The notes below the pieces were generated by a model. That model was not told where the DNA came from. It searched no databases and saw only the letters and a list, made by a program, of their open reading frames with translations. Of a stretch of 64,000 bases of DNA, positions 49,198-59,019 are shown piece after piece. The position numbers were made by a program, and so were the translations under genes. This DNA is from CAYQQU01 sp964419545 (GTDB taxonomy: Bacteria; Bacteroidota; Bacteroidia; Chitinophagales; Saprospiraceae), in NCBI GenBank assembly GCA_964419545.1, contig CAYQQU010000006.1, positions 1 through 64,000 of the forward strand, given 5' to 3'. Position 1 is the first letter of the stretch. Every line of letters begins with the position of its first letter.

Positions 49198-52100
49198 CTA
49201 CCCCGCCGCTCGGGCGGCTACGCGAGGACGACGGCCTCGGTTGAACAGGGCGGCCGTGAACTTGCGCAGGCGGAACGCCAGCCAGATCATAGTCGGCACG
49301 ACGATCAGCGTGAGGAAAGTGGCGAACACCAGCCCGTAGATCACCGTCCAGGCCATCGGTCCCCAGATCGCGGTATTATCCCCGCCGATAAAAATTTGGG
49401 GGTCCAGATCGGTGATCAGGGTAAAAAAGTTGAAGTTGAAGCCTACGGCCAGCGGAATGAGCCCGAGCACCGTGGTGATCGCCGTGAGCAATACCGGCCG
49501 CAGACGCGTTGCACCGCCCCGGATGATCGCTTCCTTGACTTCCGTTTCGGGCAATTCCAGGTCGCTTTGCGCCTCGCGGGCTTTTTTCTGCCGGTTGATC
49601 AACAGGTTGATGTAGTCGATCAGAACGATAGCGTTATTCACGACCACCCCCGCCAATGAAATGATCCCCACCCCGGTAAAGACCACCGAGACGTCGCGGC
49701 CCGAAGTGGCGTATCCCAGAAAAACCCCGATGGTGCTGAACAAAACCGACAGAATGATGATGAAGGGCGATACGATCGAGTTGAACTGCGCCACAAGAAT
49801 AATAAAGATCGCAAACAGGGCGATCAGAAAAGCCGTGTTCAGAAAATCCATATCCTCGGCCTGCTGTTGCTGCTCGCCGGTAAACTCGTAGGAAAACCCT
49901 TCCGGCAGCGGATACTGACTCATGTAGTAATCGATCTCCGCCACAATTTCGTTGGCGTTATATCCTTCCAGTACGTTGGAGTAGATGGTGATGACGCGAT
50001 CCAGGTTTTTGCGCTTGATGGAACTGTATGAAGAGGTGAACTCCACATCGGCCACCGAAGAGATGGGCACCTGCACGATCTGGCCGCTAGCCGGGCTGCG
50101 GAAAGTGATTTTCTGGTTGAGGAGGTTGGTGACGTCGTAGCGGTATTTTTCATCCAGGCGCACGAAAATGGGATACTCGTCTTCTCCTTTCTTGAACTTG
50201 GACACCTCGCGCCCGTACACTGCCGTCCGGATAGCGTTGGCGATATTGTAGGTGGAAATCTCGTAGCGCCGCGCCGCGTCCCGGTCGATGTTGACCACCA
50301 GTTCGGGTTTGCCCAGCGATATGTCGGCCTGCAGTTCCTCGATGCCCGGAATGTTCTGATCATTGATGTAGTTGATCACGGATTCCGATAGCTGAGCAAG
50401 TTTGTCGATATCGTCACCCTGGATTTCCAGGTTGATCGGTTTACCGGTGGCCGGGCCGTCGGCGTTTTTATCCACCACGATTTGTACCCCGGGATACCCC
50501 TTGAGGGCGCCCCGTATTTTCTCCATGACCTCCCAGGTGGAAATGCCGTCCCGGTCTTTGGCCGGAACAAAAGAGACCGTGATCCGCGCCTTGTGGGGCG
50601 ACGCGCCGGGCTCGGGCGGACTATTGGGGTCGGAGGTGTTTTCCCCGATCTGCGAAAGTACGGCTTCCACGATGCCGTTATAGGGCTCCACCACCTGCTG
50701 CACCTTGCGTTCCAGCTCGCGCATCAGTTCGTTGGTGGCTTCGATATCCTTACCCAGCGGCAATTCCACGAATACATTGATATAGATCGGATCGGCCGAA
50801 GGGAAAAAGATCACCTTGGGCGCACTCCGGATCAGCAGGCCGGTGGCGGCGAACAATAGCACGATGGTGCCGAAGAAGACCACACCGGGCACGCGCAGGG
50901 CGCCGCGGACGAAACGGTCATAGATCTGTTCCAATATCGGCAAAAAGCGGTTCTGAAAGAAAAAAGCGGCCGGCCGCAGCAGGAAGAAATTGAGCAGGGT
51001 GACGCCCAGGGTGATGCCCATGAGGTTGCGCAAGGCCTGTACGTTGGTAAAATGGCCGATCACCGCCAGCAGGAGCATCACGCCGGCGCCGATCAGGATG
51101 TTGTTGCGGCGGCGGCGGCGCATAGCGACATCTTCGGCGCGCTCGTCCACCTTCATGAAATTGGCGCAGAAAACGGGATTGATGACCAGCGCGACGAAGA
51201 GCGAAGACGTCAGCACGATGATCAATGTGATGGGAAGGTATTTCATAAACTCGCCGATGATGCCCGGCCAGAAAGCCAGCGGCACGAAAGCAGCCAGCGT
51301 CGTCGCCGTGGAGGCGATGATGGGCAGAGCCACCTCGCCGGCGCCGTACTTGGCGGCGTCCCAGCCGGAATATCCTTCCTGTTTGAAACGGTATATGTTT
51401 TCCACCACCACGATCGCATTGTCCACCAGCAAACCGAGCGCCAGGATCAGGGCGAAGAGCACCACGATATTCATGGTCACTCCGGTGAGGGATAAAAACA
51501 AGATCCCCATGAGCATCGACAGGGGGATAGCGAGCCCCACGAACAAGGCGTTGCGCAAGCCCAGGAAGAACAAAAGCACCAACACGACCAGGATCACCCC
51601 TGAGATGATGCTGTTTTCCAGGTTGCTCACTTCGTTGCGGGTATTGACCGACTGGTCGTTGAACAGACTGATCTTCAAATCGTCGGGCAATTCCTGGCGA
51701 GCTTCCTCGACGAGGACTTTGATCTGGTCGGCGGCGTCGAGCAGGTTTTCCCCCTGTCGCTTGATCACGTCGAGCGAGATGACCGGAAAGCCGTCGGAGC
51801 GGGCAATACTGGTGCGTTCCTGATATCCGAAGGTTACCGTAGCGATGTCTTTCAGGAAGATCGGGCGCTGGTTCTCGGCCTTGACGATCATATTTTCCAG
51901 TTCTTCCACCGTTTCGAACTCCCCTTGCACGCGGATGGCGCGCCGGAAGTCGTTTTTCACCAGTTCGCCGGCCGACATCGTCACGTTTTCGGAAGCGATG
52001 GCGTTTTCGATATCGCCGAAGCTTACTTCCATCGATTCCATTTTGAGGAGGTCGACGTCTACCTTCACCTCGCGTTCCAGGGCGCCTTTCAGCTCCACTT

Positions 52101-52653
52101 TGTTGATCTCGTCGATGCTTTCGATCTTATCTTCCAGGAATTCGGCGTATTCCCGTAATTCGTCATTGCTGTAATCGCCGGAAATATTGACCGTTACGAT
52201 GGGAATCTCCGAGAGGTTGATGTCCAGCACCGTCGGCTCCTGGTCGAGGTCGGTGGGCAGCTCGGCCTTCGCTTTATCTACGGCGTCTTTTACCTTGCGA
52301 ACCGCTTCGTCGATATCTTCGTCGGACTCGAATTCGGCGGTGATCACCGAATAGTCCTGAATGGAGGTCGACTTAATGTCTTTGAGGCCGTTGATCAATT
52401 GCAATTCTTTTTCGATGGGCCGCGTGATGAGGTTCTCGATATCAGCCGCCGAGTTGCCGAAATAAGGCGTATTGATGTATACGGTGGGCCAATCGACTTC
52501 GGGAAACTGCTCTTTGGGCATATCCTGATAGCTTTGGATGCCGAAAAGCAGGATCATCAGGGTGAGGATAAAGATGCTGGTGCCGTTGTCGACGGCCAGC
52601 GAAGTGAGCCCGAATTGTCGTAACCCTTTGCGTTTGAGGTCCTGTTTAGCCAT
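49198..52653 (-). CDS. RND efflux permease, AcrB/MexF-like (HAE1 group)
   Basis: 1151 residues, longer than the usual 1030-1060. It has the duplicated RND layout: TM1 (about 22-40), large periplasmic loop, TM2-6 starting about 340, second half with its own loop and TMs from about 930. TM4 reads GLLVDNAIVVVEN, with one Asp where AcrB has two. An additional segment RRRRRNNILIGAGVMLLLAVIGHF plus a second hydrophobic stretch (about 520-580) adds two helices in the middle, accounting for much of the extra length. Proton-driven export of drugs, bile-like compounds or lipids is likely. Last gene of the tetR-tolC-adaptor-permease operon, overlapping the adaptor by 8 nt. Confidence 0.95.
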   Translation of the reverse strand: MAKQDLKRKGLRQFGLTSLAVDNGTSIFILTLMILLFGIQSYQDMPKEQFPEVDWPTVYINTPYFGNSAADIENLITRPIEKELQLINGLKDIKSTSIQDYSVITAEFESDEDIDEAVRKVKDAVDKAKAELPTDLDQEPTVLDINLSEIPIVTVNISGDYSNDELREYAEFLEDKIESIDEINKVELKGALEREVKVDVDLLKMESMEVSFGDIENAIASENVTMSAGELVKNDFRRAIRVQGEFETVEELENMIVKAENQRPIFLKDIATVTFGYQERTSIARSDGFPVISLDVIKRQGENLLDAADQIKVLVEEARQELPDDLKISLFNDQSVNTRNEVSNLENSIISGVILVVLVLLFFLGLRNALFVGLAIPLSMLMGILFLSLTGVTMNIVVLFALILALGLLVDNAIVVVENIYRFKQEGYSGWDAAKYGAGEVALPIIASTATTLAAFVPLAFWPGIIGEFMKYLPITLIIVLTSSLFVALVINPVFCANFMKVDERAEDVAMRRRRRNNILIGAGVMLLLAVIGHFTNVQALRNLMGITLGVTLLNFFLLRPAAFFFQNRFLPILEQIYDRFVRGALRVPGVVFFGTIVLLFAATGLLIRSAPKVIFFPSADPIYINVFVELPLGKDIEATNELMRELERKVQQVVEPYNGIVEAVLSQIGENTSDPNSPPEPGASPHKARITVSFVPAKDRDGISTWEVMEKIRGALKGYPGVQIVVDKNADGPATGKPINLEIQGDDIDKLAQLSESVINYINDQNIPGIEELQADISLGKPELVVNIDRDAARRYEISTYNIANAIRTAVYGREVSKFKKGEDEYPIFVRLDEKYRYDVTNLLNQKITFRSPASGQIVQVPISSVADVEFTSSYSSIKRKNLDRVITIYSNVLEGYNANEIVAEIDYYMSQYPLPEGFSYEFTGEQQQQAEDMDFLNTAFLIALFAIFIILVAQFNSIVSPFIIILSVLFSTIGVFLGYATSGRDVSVVFTGVGIISLAGVVVNNAIVLIDYINLLINRQKKAREAQSDLELPETEVKEAIIRGGATRLRPVLLTAITTVLGLIPLAVGFNFNFFTLITDLDPQIFIGGDNTAIWGPMAWTVIYGLVFATFLTLIVVPTMIWLAFRLRKFTAALFNRGRRPRVAARAAG

Positions 52654-53827
52654 TCTTAGCTGCAGTTTTGTCGGTTTGAATTTTGATGGGCGCGTTCTCG
52701 GCCAGTCCGCGGGCGCCGTCGGCGATCAGCAGTTCGTCGCCGGTCAGGCCTTCGGTAATGATGATGCTGCCGTCGTAGCTGCGGCCCGTTTCGACGTAGA
52801 CGCGGCGGGCGAATAGCCCCCCTTCATTTTCGTCGACGACAAAGACGTATTCCTTGCCGCCCACTTCTTCCTGCACCAGTTCGAGCGGCACGGCCACCAC
52901 ATCTTCGGCAGTGAAATCATTGATCAGGACGATAGCGAGCAGGTTGGGTTTCAGAAGCCCGCCCATGTTTGAGATGCCGGCTTCGACCTCGAAGGTCCGG
53001 TTAGAGGGGTCGATCGTGCGCCCCACCAGCGAAATGCGGGCCTTTTGTTCGGCATCGAGGGCCGGGAACCGGATGTCGACCAGGTCGCCCCGGGATACGG
53101 CGCGCAGGTAATTTTCCGGAACGCGCGCCACTACTTTGAGTTTAGTGGTATTGAGGATGCGCACAATGGGCATGCCGGGCGACGCCAGTTCGCCGCTTTG
53201 CAGCAGTACGGCATCGACCACGCCCGAGGCCGGCGCGTACACTTCCGACTTCGACAATTGAAACTGCAGGGTCTCCAGGCTTTTTTCCAGGCGTTCTTTG
53301 TTGTTTTTGGCTTCCAGGTACTGCAGTTCCGAACCGATGTTTTGTTCCCAGAGGCGCGACTGCCGCTCGAATACCGTTTGGGCCAGTTCGAGGGAAGTCT
53401 CCAGTTCGTCGATTTGTTTTTCTACCTGTTCGAGATCGAGGCTGGCGATGAGTTGGCCACTGCGCACGTTATCGCCTTCTTCGACGGTGAGTTTGAGGAT
53501 GCGTCCGGCCACCTCGCTGGTGACGTCCACCAGGTCGTCCGCTTCGACGGCGCCCTGTATTTCGACGAAGGTTTCAAAATCGGTCCTTTCCAGCGGCAGG
53601 GTAGTTACCAGTTGCTTTTTCCCGTCGCCCTGGCTGGGATCTTCGGCGGCAATGCTCGATTCCAGCTCAGCGATAAGTTCGTTGAGCGCTTTGAGTTCCG
53701 CGCGTTTCTCTTTGAGCAACTGCCGTTTGCCTGCCAGGTCTTCCGGAATGACACTGCCCTCGTCCTGGCTGCCGGAGCAGGCCGACAAAAAAAGCGCCAG
53801 CGCTAAGGGTCGGATGAAATACTTCAT
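52646..53827 (-). CDS. RND periplasmic adaptor lipoprotein
   Basis: 393 residues from ATG 53827 with a lipoprotein signal (MKYFIRPLALALFLSAC, Cys17), so it is anchored by lipid. A helical hairpin near the start (KRQLLKEKRAELKALNELIAELESS), lipoyl halves (AGRILKLTVEEGDNVRSGQLIASL and VYAPASGVVDAVLLQSGELASPGMPI), a shorter coiled coil between them, then beta-barrel and MP domains. It joins the permease to the TolC channel. Both overlap with the permease and the 47-nt gap to tolC indicate one operon. Confidence 0.93.
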   Translation of the reverse strand: MKYFIRPLALALFLSACSGSQDEGSVIPEDLAGKRQLLKEKRAELKALNELIAELESSIAAEDPSQGDGKKQLVTTLPLERTDFETFVEIQGAVEADDLVDVTSEVAGRILKLTVEEGDNVRSGQLIASLDLEQVEKQIDELETSLELAQTVFERQSRLWEQNIGSELQYLEAKNNKERLEKSLETLQFQLSKSEVYAPASGVVDAVLLQSGELASPGMPIVRILNTTKLKVVARVPENYLRAVSRGDLVDIRFPALDAEQKARISLVGRTIDPSNRTFEVEAGISNMGGLLKPNLLAIVLINDFTAEDVVAVPLELVQEEVGGKEYVFVVDENEGGLFARRVYVETGRSYDGSIIITEGLTGDELLIADGARGLAENAPIKIQTDKTAAKNG

Positions 53828-53874
53828 TATTGTTTTTTTATCGTTTTTGTTGTTTTCAGCAATGTCCACGAACG

Positions 53875-55299
53875 CTAGAGTCCTTTGCCGAGCGCCTGTT
53901 CCAGGTCGGATTTGGCGACGACCAGGTCGTAGATGGCCTGCAGGTAGTTGCTTTGCGTAGCGTAGAGGCTTTGTTCGGCCTGGGTTACTTCCAGGCTGGA
54001 GCCTACGCCCTCGCGGTATTTGACCTGAGTAGTGTCGTAGATCCGCTGGGCGAGTTCGAGGTTGCTCTGTTGGGAAGCCAGCTGGCGCCGGGCGTTGATG
54101 TACGCGGTGCGCGCGCTCTGGACTTCGAGGTTGATGCCGCGATCGAGGTCGACCAGCTGGTTGTGGGCTACCTCCAGGTCAATTTTCGCCCGCTGGACCT
54201 GGGCGTTTTTCAGGAAGCCGTCGAAGATAGGCACGTTGAGCCGCAGGCCGAGAAAAGCGGTCGGCGCCCAGAATCCGGTCTGAAAATCATTGCCCTGGTA
54301 AGACTGCTGGTAGGCGCCGAAGGCCCGCAGGGAGGGGTAGTACTGGGACTGCGACAACTTCACGTTGATCTGGTTGAGCTCGATGGCCTGCTGGAGCAGC
54401 CCGTACTCCGGGCGTTGTTCGGGAACGACGACGCCGGTAAGGTCGGCTTCGGCGGCTTCTTTCACCAGGGCGTCGAGTTCGGATTCGAGCTCGACCTCCG
54501 CCTCGGCGGGCAGGCCGATGGCGAACTTGAGGTTGTCGAGCGCGTTTTTCCGCTGCCGTTCCAGGTTTTCCCGCTCGGTAGTAAGGTTGGCCAGCGACAG
54601 TTGCTGGCGGTCGACGTCGAGCTGTTCGGCGAATCCGGCTTTGTACAGCTCTTTTGTTTCGAAGAGCAGCTTGCTCAGGTTGTCGATGTTCTTGTTGAGC
54701 AGTTCCAGGTTTTCGTCCACCAATAGCACGGGCAGGTAGGCGTCGATGACCCGGTTGCGGACTTCCCGCTGCGTCGTCTGTAATTCTTTCTGGGAATAGA
54801 CTTTGAAGGCGCGGGCCGCGCGCAGGGCGATGAAATAGGAAGCGTCGAAAACCATAGCGTCCAGGTTGACGCCGGCCGTAAAGTTGTTTCTCAGGAAAAA
54901 AGCAACGGTCTGCGGGCCTTCGTTGTTGCTGGGAGCACCGGAAAAGATCTGGTCGACGGCGTTGCGCGTTTCGTCGGAGAGCTGGTCACGGAGGTCCACG
55001 GCCAGCGCCTGGCCGAAGATCCCGAAGATGTTGAAGCTCTCGGGCAGGGGCTGTTGCGGTATCTGCAGGTAGCGCTGAAAGCTGACTTCGCCGTTGAGCT
55101 GGGGCAGCCCTACGGCGAGGCGCTCCCTGATCTGCTGGTCGGCGTTCGCTACTTTCAGCTGCGCGTTCTTGACTTCCAGATTTTGCCGGATAGCCAGGTT
55201 GACGGCTTCCTCAAGCGTGAGCTTTTGCGAAGCCTGGCCCCAAAGAGAAGCGATCGCAAATAAGGTGACAAGTAGGGTCGGGATGATTTTTTGAACCAT
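53875..55299 (-). CDS. TolC family outer-membrane channel protein
   Basis: 474 residues, signal peptide (MVQKIIPTLLVTLFAIASLWGQ) and two outer-membrane efflux repeats (TLEEAVNLAIRQNLEVKNAQLKV ... GINLEVQSARTAYINARRQLASQQSNLELAQRIYDTTQVKYREGVGSSLEVTQAEQSL). It is the channel of the RND pump encoded directly downstream; 42 nt after the TetR regulator gene. Confidence 0.94.
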   Translation of the reverse strand: MVQKIIPTLLVTLFAIASLWGQASQKLTLEEAVNLAIRQNLEVKNAQLKVANADQQIRERLAVGLPQLNGEVSFQRYLQIPQQPLPESFNIFGIFGQALAVDLRDQLSDETRNAVDQIFSGAPSNNEGPQTVAFFLRNNFTAGVNLDAMVFDASYFIALRAARAFKVYSQKELQTTQREVRNRVIDAYLPVLLVDENLELLNKNIDNLSKLLFETKELYKAGFAEQLDVDRQQLSLANLTTERENLERQRKNALDNLKFAIGLPAEAEVELESELDALVKEAAEADLTGVVVPEQRPEYGLLQQAIELNQINVKLSQSQYYPSLRAFGAYQQSYQGNDFQTGFWAPTAFLGLRLNVPIFDGFLKNAQVQRAKIDLEVAHNQLVDLDRGINLEVQSARTAYINARRQLASQQSNLELAQRIYDTTQVKYREGVGSSLEVTQAEQSLYATQSNYLQAIYDLVVAKSDLEQALGKGL

Positions 55300-55341
55300 T
55301 TTATATTTCTTTCAGTAAGGTTGAATCCAAGATGAACGCGT

Positions 55342-55968
55342 TCAGTTCAATTCGCCGAAATCATCAGCCAGGTGTTTATCGAGCAGGTCCAGCCCATCCG
55401 GAGAGGCGATCCCGTGAATATGATAAAGGGTAAACTGCCGGTACAACTGGTCCAGGCTCTGCCCGCCGCCGATGGGAAAAGAATCGCCCTCGGTGAGGAG
55501 GCCGATGGTGCCCACGTACAATTTGGCGATGAGGTCGGCGTCGAGGTCAGACCGGTAGATGCCTTGTTTTACCCCGCGCTCGATATTTTCCAGGATTACC
55601 CGGAAGACGTGCTTTTTCTTTACCGACTCCATCTGCTTCCAGGTGGTCCGGTAATACTTGTGCAAATCGTACATGGTGGTTGGAGAAAGCTCCCGCAGGT
55701 GGCGAATCACGAAGCGCGCGATCATGAGAATTTCCTCGATGGCGTCCCCCGCTTCCTCCCGGATCTTTCGGATCAATTGTTTTTCTTCTTCCGCTTTCAG
55801 GAAAAAGATCTGGTTGATGAGCTCCCCCTTATTTTCGACGTACTGGTAGATCGTCTTTTTGGAGATCCCCAGCTCGCGGGCGATATCATCCATAGTCACG
55901 CTTTTTATACCATAGCGCATAAAAAGCTCCTCCGCTTTGTTTAAGATCTGCTGTTTTCCTTTTTCCAT
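55342..55968 (-). CDS. TetR/AcrR family transcriptional regulator
   Basis: 208 residues from ATG 55968 (MEKGKQQILNKAEELFMRYG). N-terminal helix-turn-helix (about 20-48, VTMDDIARELGISKKTIYQYVENKGELI) and an all-helical ligand-binding C-terminal domain. As first gene of the operon it probably represses its own promoter and releases it when an efflux substrate binds. The operator would lie around the -7 box at 56005-56012. Confidence 0.94.
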   Translation of the reverse strand: MEKGKQQILNKAEELFMRYGIKSVTMDDIARELGISKKTIYQYVENKGELINQIFFLKAEEEKQLIRKIREEAGDAIEEILMIARFVIRHLRELSPTTMYDLHKYYRTTWKQMESVKKKHVFRVILENIERGVKQGIYRSDLDADLIAKLYVGTIGLLTEGDSFPIGGGQSLDQLYRQFTLYHIHGIASPDGLDLLDKHLADDFGELN

Positions 55969-56004
55969 TCTCAAATGATCAACGAAAGCGGCGTGCTGGC
56001 GCCG

Positions 56005-56012
56005 CAAATTTA
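56005..56012 (-). promoter_or_regulatory. candidate -7 box (TAAATTTG) of the efflux operon
   Basis: Minus strand, 36 nt before the tetR start codon. No obvious inverted-repeat operator of the TetR type is visible by eye. Confidence 0.5.
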
Positions 56013-56136
56013 CCACAACAAAACCCCGGAAACTACCGTAAGTTGAAAAGTTTCCTAAGTTTTTGCTGTTTTTTCTGTGTACGGAACGGGGAGATCGATC
56101 AACCGGGAAATAAAATAGATGAACGGAAAAGGGCGC

Positions 56137-56817
56137 TCAGGAAGACTGGGGATCGTCTTTTTCCAACCCTTTCAGGAAAGGCACGAAGCGGAAGCGGGCG
56201 AAGACTTCTTCCTGGTATTCTTGCGGTCCGATACGATGGATGCGGTACATTTTCTGGTTTTCCTTTCCGACGGGGATGACCAGCAGGCCGCCGATACGGA
56301 GCTGCCCGAGAAGCGCCTCGGGCACCTGGGGCGCGCCGGCGGTAACGATGATCCGGTCGTAAGGAGCATGTTCCGGTAATCCGTTGGTGCCGTCGCGATA
56401 AAAACAGCGTACGCCGCGAAACCCCAGCCGGCGAAGGCGCTCCCTGGCTTGTTGGTAGAGCGCTTCCTGGCGTTCGAGCGTAAATACGCGACCGCCGAGC
56501 AGGGCCAGCAGGGCGGCCTGATAGCCCGAGCCGGTGCCCACTTCCAATATCTTGCACCGCTTTTCCACGGAGAGCAAGGAGGTCATATAGGCCACGGTAT
56601 AGGGTTGGGAAATGGTCTGGTCATTACCGATGGGAAAAGCTTTATCCTGGTAAGCCCAGTCTTCGAATGCCTTATCCATGAACAGGTGGCGGGGCAGGGC
56701 TTCCAGCGCCGCCAGCACCCGCGGGTCGGCGATGCCCTTTTGTTTGAGCTCTTCCACCAATTGCCTGCGCAGGCCTTTATGCCGGTAGGTATCTTCCACA
56801 TTTAAATTTTTCTTCAA
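56137..56817 (-). CDS. pcm: protein-L-isoaspartate O-methyltransferase
   Basis: 226 residues. AdoMet-dependent methyltransferase with the Pcm features HLFMDKAFEDWAYQDKAFPIGNDQTISQPYTVAYM, motif I EVGTGSGYQAALLA (about 92-105), motif II-like VFTLERQEALYQQARERL and YDRIIVTAGAPQVPEALLGQL. It repairs isoaspartyl residues in damaged proteins. No ATG lies at a sensible start; TTG 56817 gives the family-like KKNLNVEDTYRHKGLRRQLVEEL, and GTG 56799 is an alternative. Divergent from the phosphohexomutase gene. Confidence 0.95.
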   Translation of the reverse strand: MKKNLNVEDTYRHKGLRRQLVEELKQKGIADPRVLAALEALPRHLFMDKAFEDWAYQDKAFPIGNDQTISQPYTVAYMTSLLSVEKRCKILEVGTGSGYQAALLALLGGRVFTLERQEALYQQARERLRRLGFRGVRCFYRDGTNGLPEHAPYDRIIVTAGAPQVPEALLGQLRIGGLLVIPVGKENQKMYRIHRIGPQEYQEEVFARFRFVPFLKGLEKDDPQSS

Positions 56818-56850
56818 GCTGGCGTCCCCCGCAATATAGGGTCAAATTAC

Positions 56851-56858
56851 TATTTTTG
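56851..56858 (+). promoter_or_regulatory. candidate -7 box (TATTTTTG) of the phosphohexomutase gene
   Basis: Ends 60 nt before ATG 56919; the leader would be about 54 nt. Confidence 0.45.
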
Positions 56859-56918
56859 CGGCAGTTGATTACCACCCGGCGGCAGCTGGTTTGCCGGAAA
56901 GCCAAAAAAACACCAATC

Positions 56919-58313
56919 ATGACAAAAATTAAGTTTGGAACCGATGGCTGGCGGGCCATCATTGCACAGGATTACACCGTTACCAATGTTCAGCGCGTGG
57001 CCGACGCTACGGCGCAGTGGATGAAAAAACAGGGCGGCGACCGGGTCGTGATCGGCCACGACTGTCGCTTCGGCGGTCAGCTGTTCGCCGAAGCCTCCGC
57101 CCGGGTTTTCGGCCAACACGGCATCCAGGTACACCTGGCCCGGGGCTTCGTCTCTACCCCGATGGTATCGCTGGGCGTGGTGCGCACCGGCTCGGCAGTA
57201 GGCGTGGTGATCACCGCCAGCCACAACCCGCCTTCCTACAACGGCTTCAAACTTAAGTCCGACATCGGCGGCCCCATGGCGCCGGCACAGATCAGCGAAG
57301 TGGAAGACCTCCTGCCCGACACCGCTCCGTCCGGCTTGCCGACCCTCGACGAAATGGAAGCTCATGGCCTGCTGACCTACGTCGACCTCGAAGAGATGTA
57401 CATCAAACACGTCGAGGCGAACTTCGACCTCGCCGCTATCCGTAATTCCAGTATTCGCATCGCTTACGACGGCATGTACGGCGCCGGCCAGAACGCCATG
57501 CGCCGCCTCTTCCCCGATGCCGTTTTGCTGCACTGCGAAGACAACCCCGGCTTCAAAGGCCAGGCGCCCGAACCCATCCACCGCAACCTCGACGAGCTGT
57601 CGGAACTGATCCGCAAAGACGAGACCATCACCCTGGGCATCGCCAACGACGGCGACGCCGACCGCATCGGGATGTACGACCAGGACGGCAACTTCGTCGA
57701 CTCCCACCATATCCTGCTGCTGCTGCTCCACTACATGAAGGAATTCAAAAAGGAAAACGGCAAGGTGGTCATCACCTTCAGCGTGACCGACAAAATGAAA
57801 AAGCTGGCCGAACACTATGGCCTGGACGTCGAGGTGACCAAGATCGGCTTCAAATACATCGCCGAAATTATGGCGGAGGAAGACGTTATCGTGGGCGGCG
57901 AAGAATCCGGCGGCCTGGCCGTAAAAGGCCATATTCCCGAACGCGACGGCATCTGGATCGGCCTGATGATCCTGGAATTCATGGCCAAAACCGGTAAAAA
58001 TATCCAGGAGCTGATCGAAGAGGTGTACGCACTGGTCGGCCCCTTCTCTTTCGATCGCGACGACCTCCACATCCGAGAGGAACAAAAACAGGCTATCGTG
58101 AAGACCTGCCGGGAGGATCCCTACACCGCTTTCGGCAGTTTTCCGGTAAAAAAAGTAGAAACCATCGACGGCTTCAAATTTCACATCGACGACAATAGCT
58201 GGATCATGATCCGCCCGTCGGGCACAGAACCGGTGCTGCGCGTCTACGGCCAGGCGCCGACGCCGGAAGACGTGCGATCGCTGCTGGACGCGGTGCAGGC
58301 AACGGTATTGTAG
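56919..58313 (+). CDS. phosphoglucomutase/phosphomannomutase
   Basis: 464 residues from ATG 56919 (MTKIKFGTDGWRAIIAQDY). Alpha-D-phosphohexomutase with the active-site serine in TASHNP (Ser101), the metal loop DGDADR (about 245-250), the sugar-binding GGEESGG and the phosphate-binding RPSGTEPVLRVYG near the end. It interconverts hexose 1- and 6-phosphates; glucose and mannose specificity cannot be separated. Monocistronic by position. Confidence 0.95.
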   Translation: MTKIKFGTDGWRAIIAQDYTVTNVQRVADATAQWMKKQGGDRVVIGHDCRFGGQLFAEASARVFGQHGIQVHLARGFVSTPMVSLGVVRTGSAVGVVITASHNPPSYNGFKLKSDIGGPMAPAQISEVEDLLPDTAPSGLPTLDEMEAHGLLTYVDLEEMYIKHVEANFDLAAIRNSSIRIAYDGMYGAGQNAMRRLFPDAVLLHCEDNPGFKGQAPEPIHRNLDELSELIRKDETITLGIANDGDADRIGMYDQDGNFVDSHHILLLLLHYMKEFKKENGKVVITFSVTDKMKKLAEHYGLDVEVTKIGFKYIAEIMAEEDVIVGGEESGGLAVKGHIPERDGIWIGLMILEFMAKTGKNIQELIEEVYALVGPFSFDRDDLHIREEQKQAIVKTCREDPYTAFGSFPVKKVETIDGFKFHIDDNSWIMIRPSGTEPVLRVYGQAPTPEDVRSLLDAVQATVL

Positions 58314-58315
58314 CC

Positions 58316-58332
58316 AAACCCGCGATGGGTTT
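58316..58332. repeat. short palindrome AAACCCGCGATGGGTTT
   Basis: 17-bp member of the AACCC/GGGTT family, 2 nt after the phosphohexomutase stop codon, in the convergent gap to the LytTR regulator gene. Confidence 0.6.
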
Positions 58333-58338
58333 ATTGAT

Positions 58339-59019
58339 TTATCCTCCGATTATCTGTTCAAACGCCTCCCGGAAAGTTGCCCCGATGGGTAGCTTCCTAC
58401 CTGCGATATGGACATGATAATCCTGCACTTTTTCAACCCAGGGTAAAGCGACGAGGTAAGAACGGTGGATCTGAACGAAGCGATCGGAAGGTAACTTTTT
58501 CAAGGCGTCTCGGATTGAAGAACGGACCAGTACTTTGCCATCTTTTGTATGGTAGGCCACGTAGTTGCCTTCCCCTTCCAGGTAATAAATTTCCGTATAC
58601 GTCAACCTACGCTTTTCCCTCCCGACCGTCACGAAGAAAAAATCACGTTCGTCCTTTACATTCTGTTTCAATCGCTCCCTGACCCTGGTCATCGCCAGCA
58701 GGAACCGGGCGAAGTCAAAGGGTTTGAGCAGATAATCCACCGCGTCGACCTCGTAGCTGGCCACGGCGTATTCGCTATGGGCGGTCGTAAAAACCACGAG
58801 GGTATGGCGGGGGAAGCTCCGCAACAGGTCCAACCCGCTGATCTCCGGCATTTGGATGTCCAACAGCACCAGGTCGACGGGGTTTTGCTGAAGAAAGGCA
58901 GTTGCTTCCAGGGGATCCAGAAATGTTCCCTCCAACTTCAGAAAGTCGATCCGGCCGGCGTGCTTTTCGATAACCGCCAGCGCCCGGGGTTCATCGTCGA
59001 TGGCCATACAGCGAATCAT
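58339..59019 (-). CDS. LytTR family response regulator
   Basis: 226 residues from ATG 59019. Receiver domain with acidic pocket D8-D9, phosphoacceptor Asp54 (LVLLDIQMPE), Thr79 region (FTTAHSEYAV) and Lys99 (YLLKPF); then a LytTR DNA-binding domain (about 125-226, LTYTEIYYLEGEGNYVAYHT, FVQIHRSYLVAL). It overlaps the sensor kinase by 4 nt (ATGA). LytTR regulators bind direct-repeat sites; the adjacent ABC transporter operon is the likely target, which is inferred from context. Confidence 0.95.
   Translation of the reverse strand: MIRCMAIDDEPRALAVIEKHAGRIDFLKLEGTFLDPLEATAFLQQNPVDLVLLDIQMPEISGLDLLRSFPRHTLVVFTTAHSEYAVASYEVDAVDYLLKPFDFARFLLAMTRVRERLKQNVKDERDFFFVTVGREKRRLTYTEIYYLEGEGNYVAYHTKDGKVLVRSSIRDALKKLPSDRFVQIHRSYLVALPWVEKVQDYHVHIAGRKLPIGATFREAFEQIIGG

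Noticed and set aside
56850..58184. 444-codon open frame antisense to the phosphohexomutase gene
   Set aside because: Same reason: the sense strand carries all active-site motifs of the mutase.
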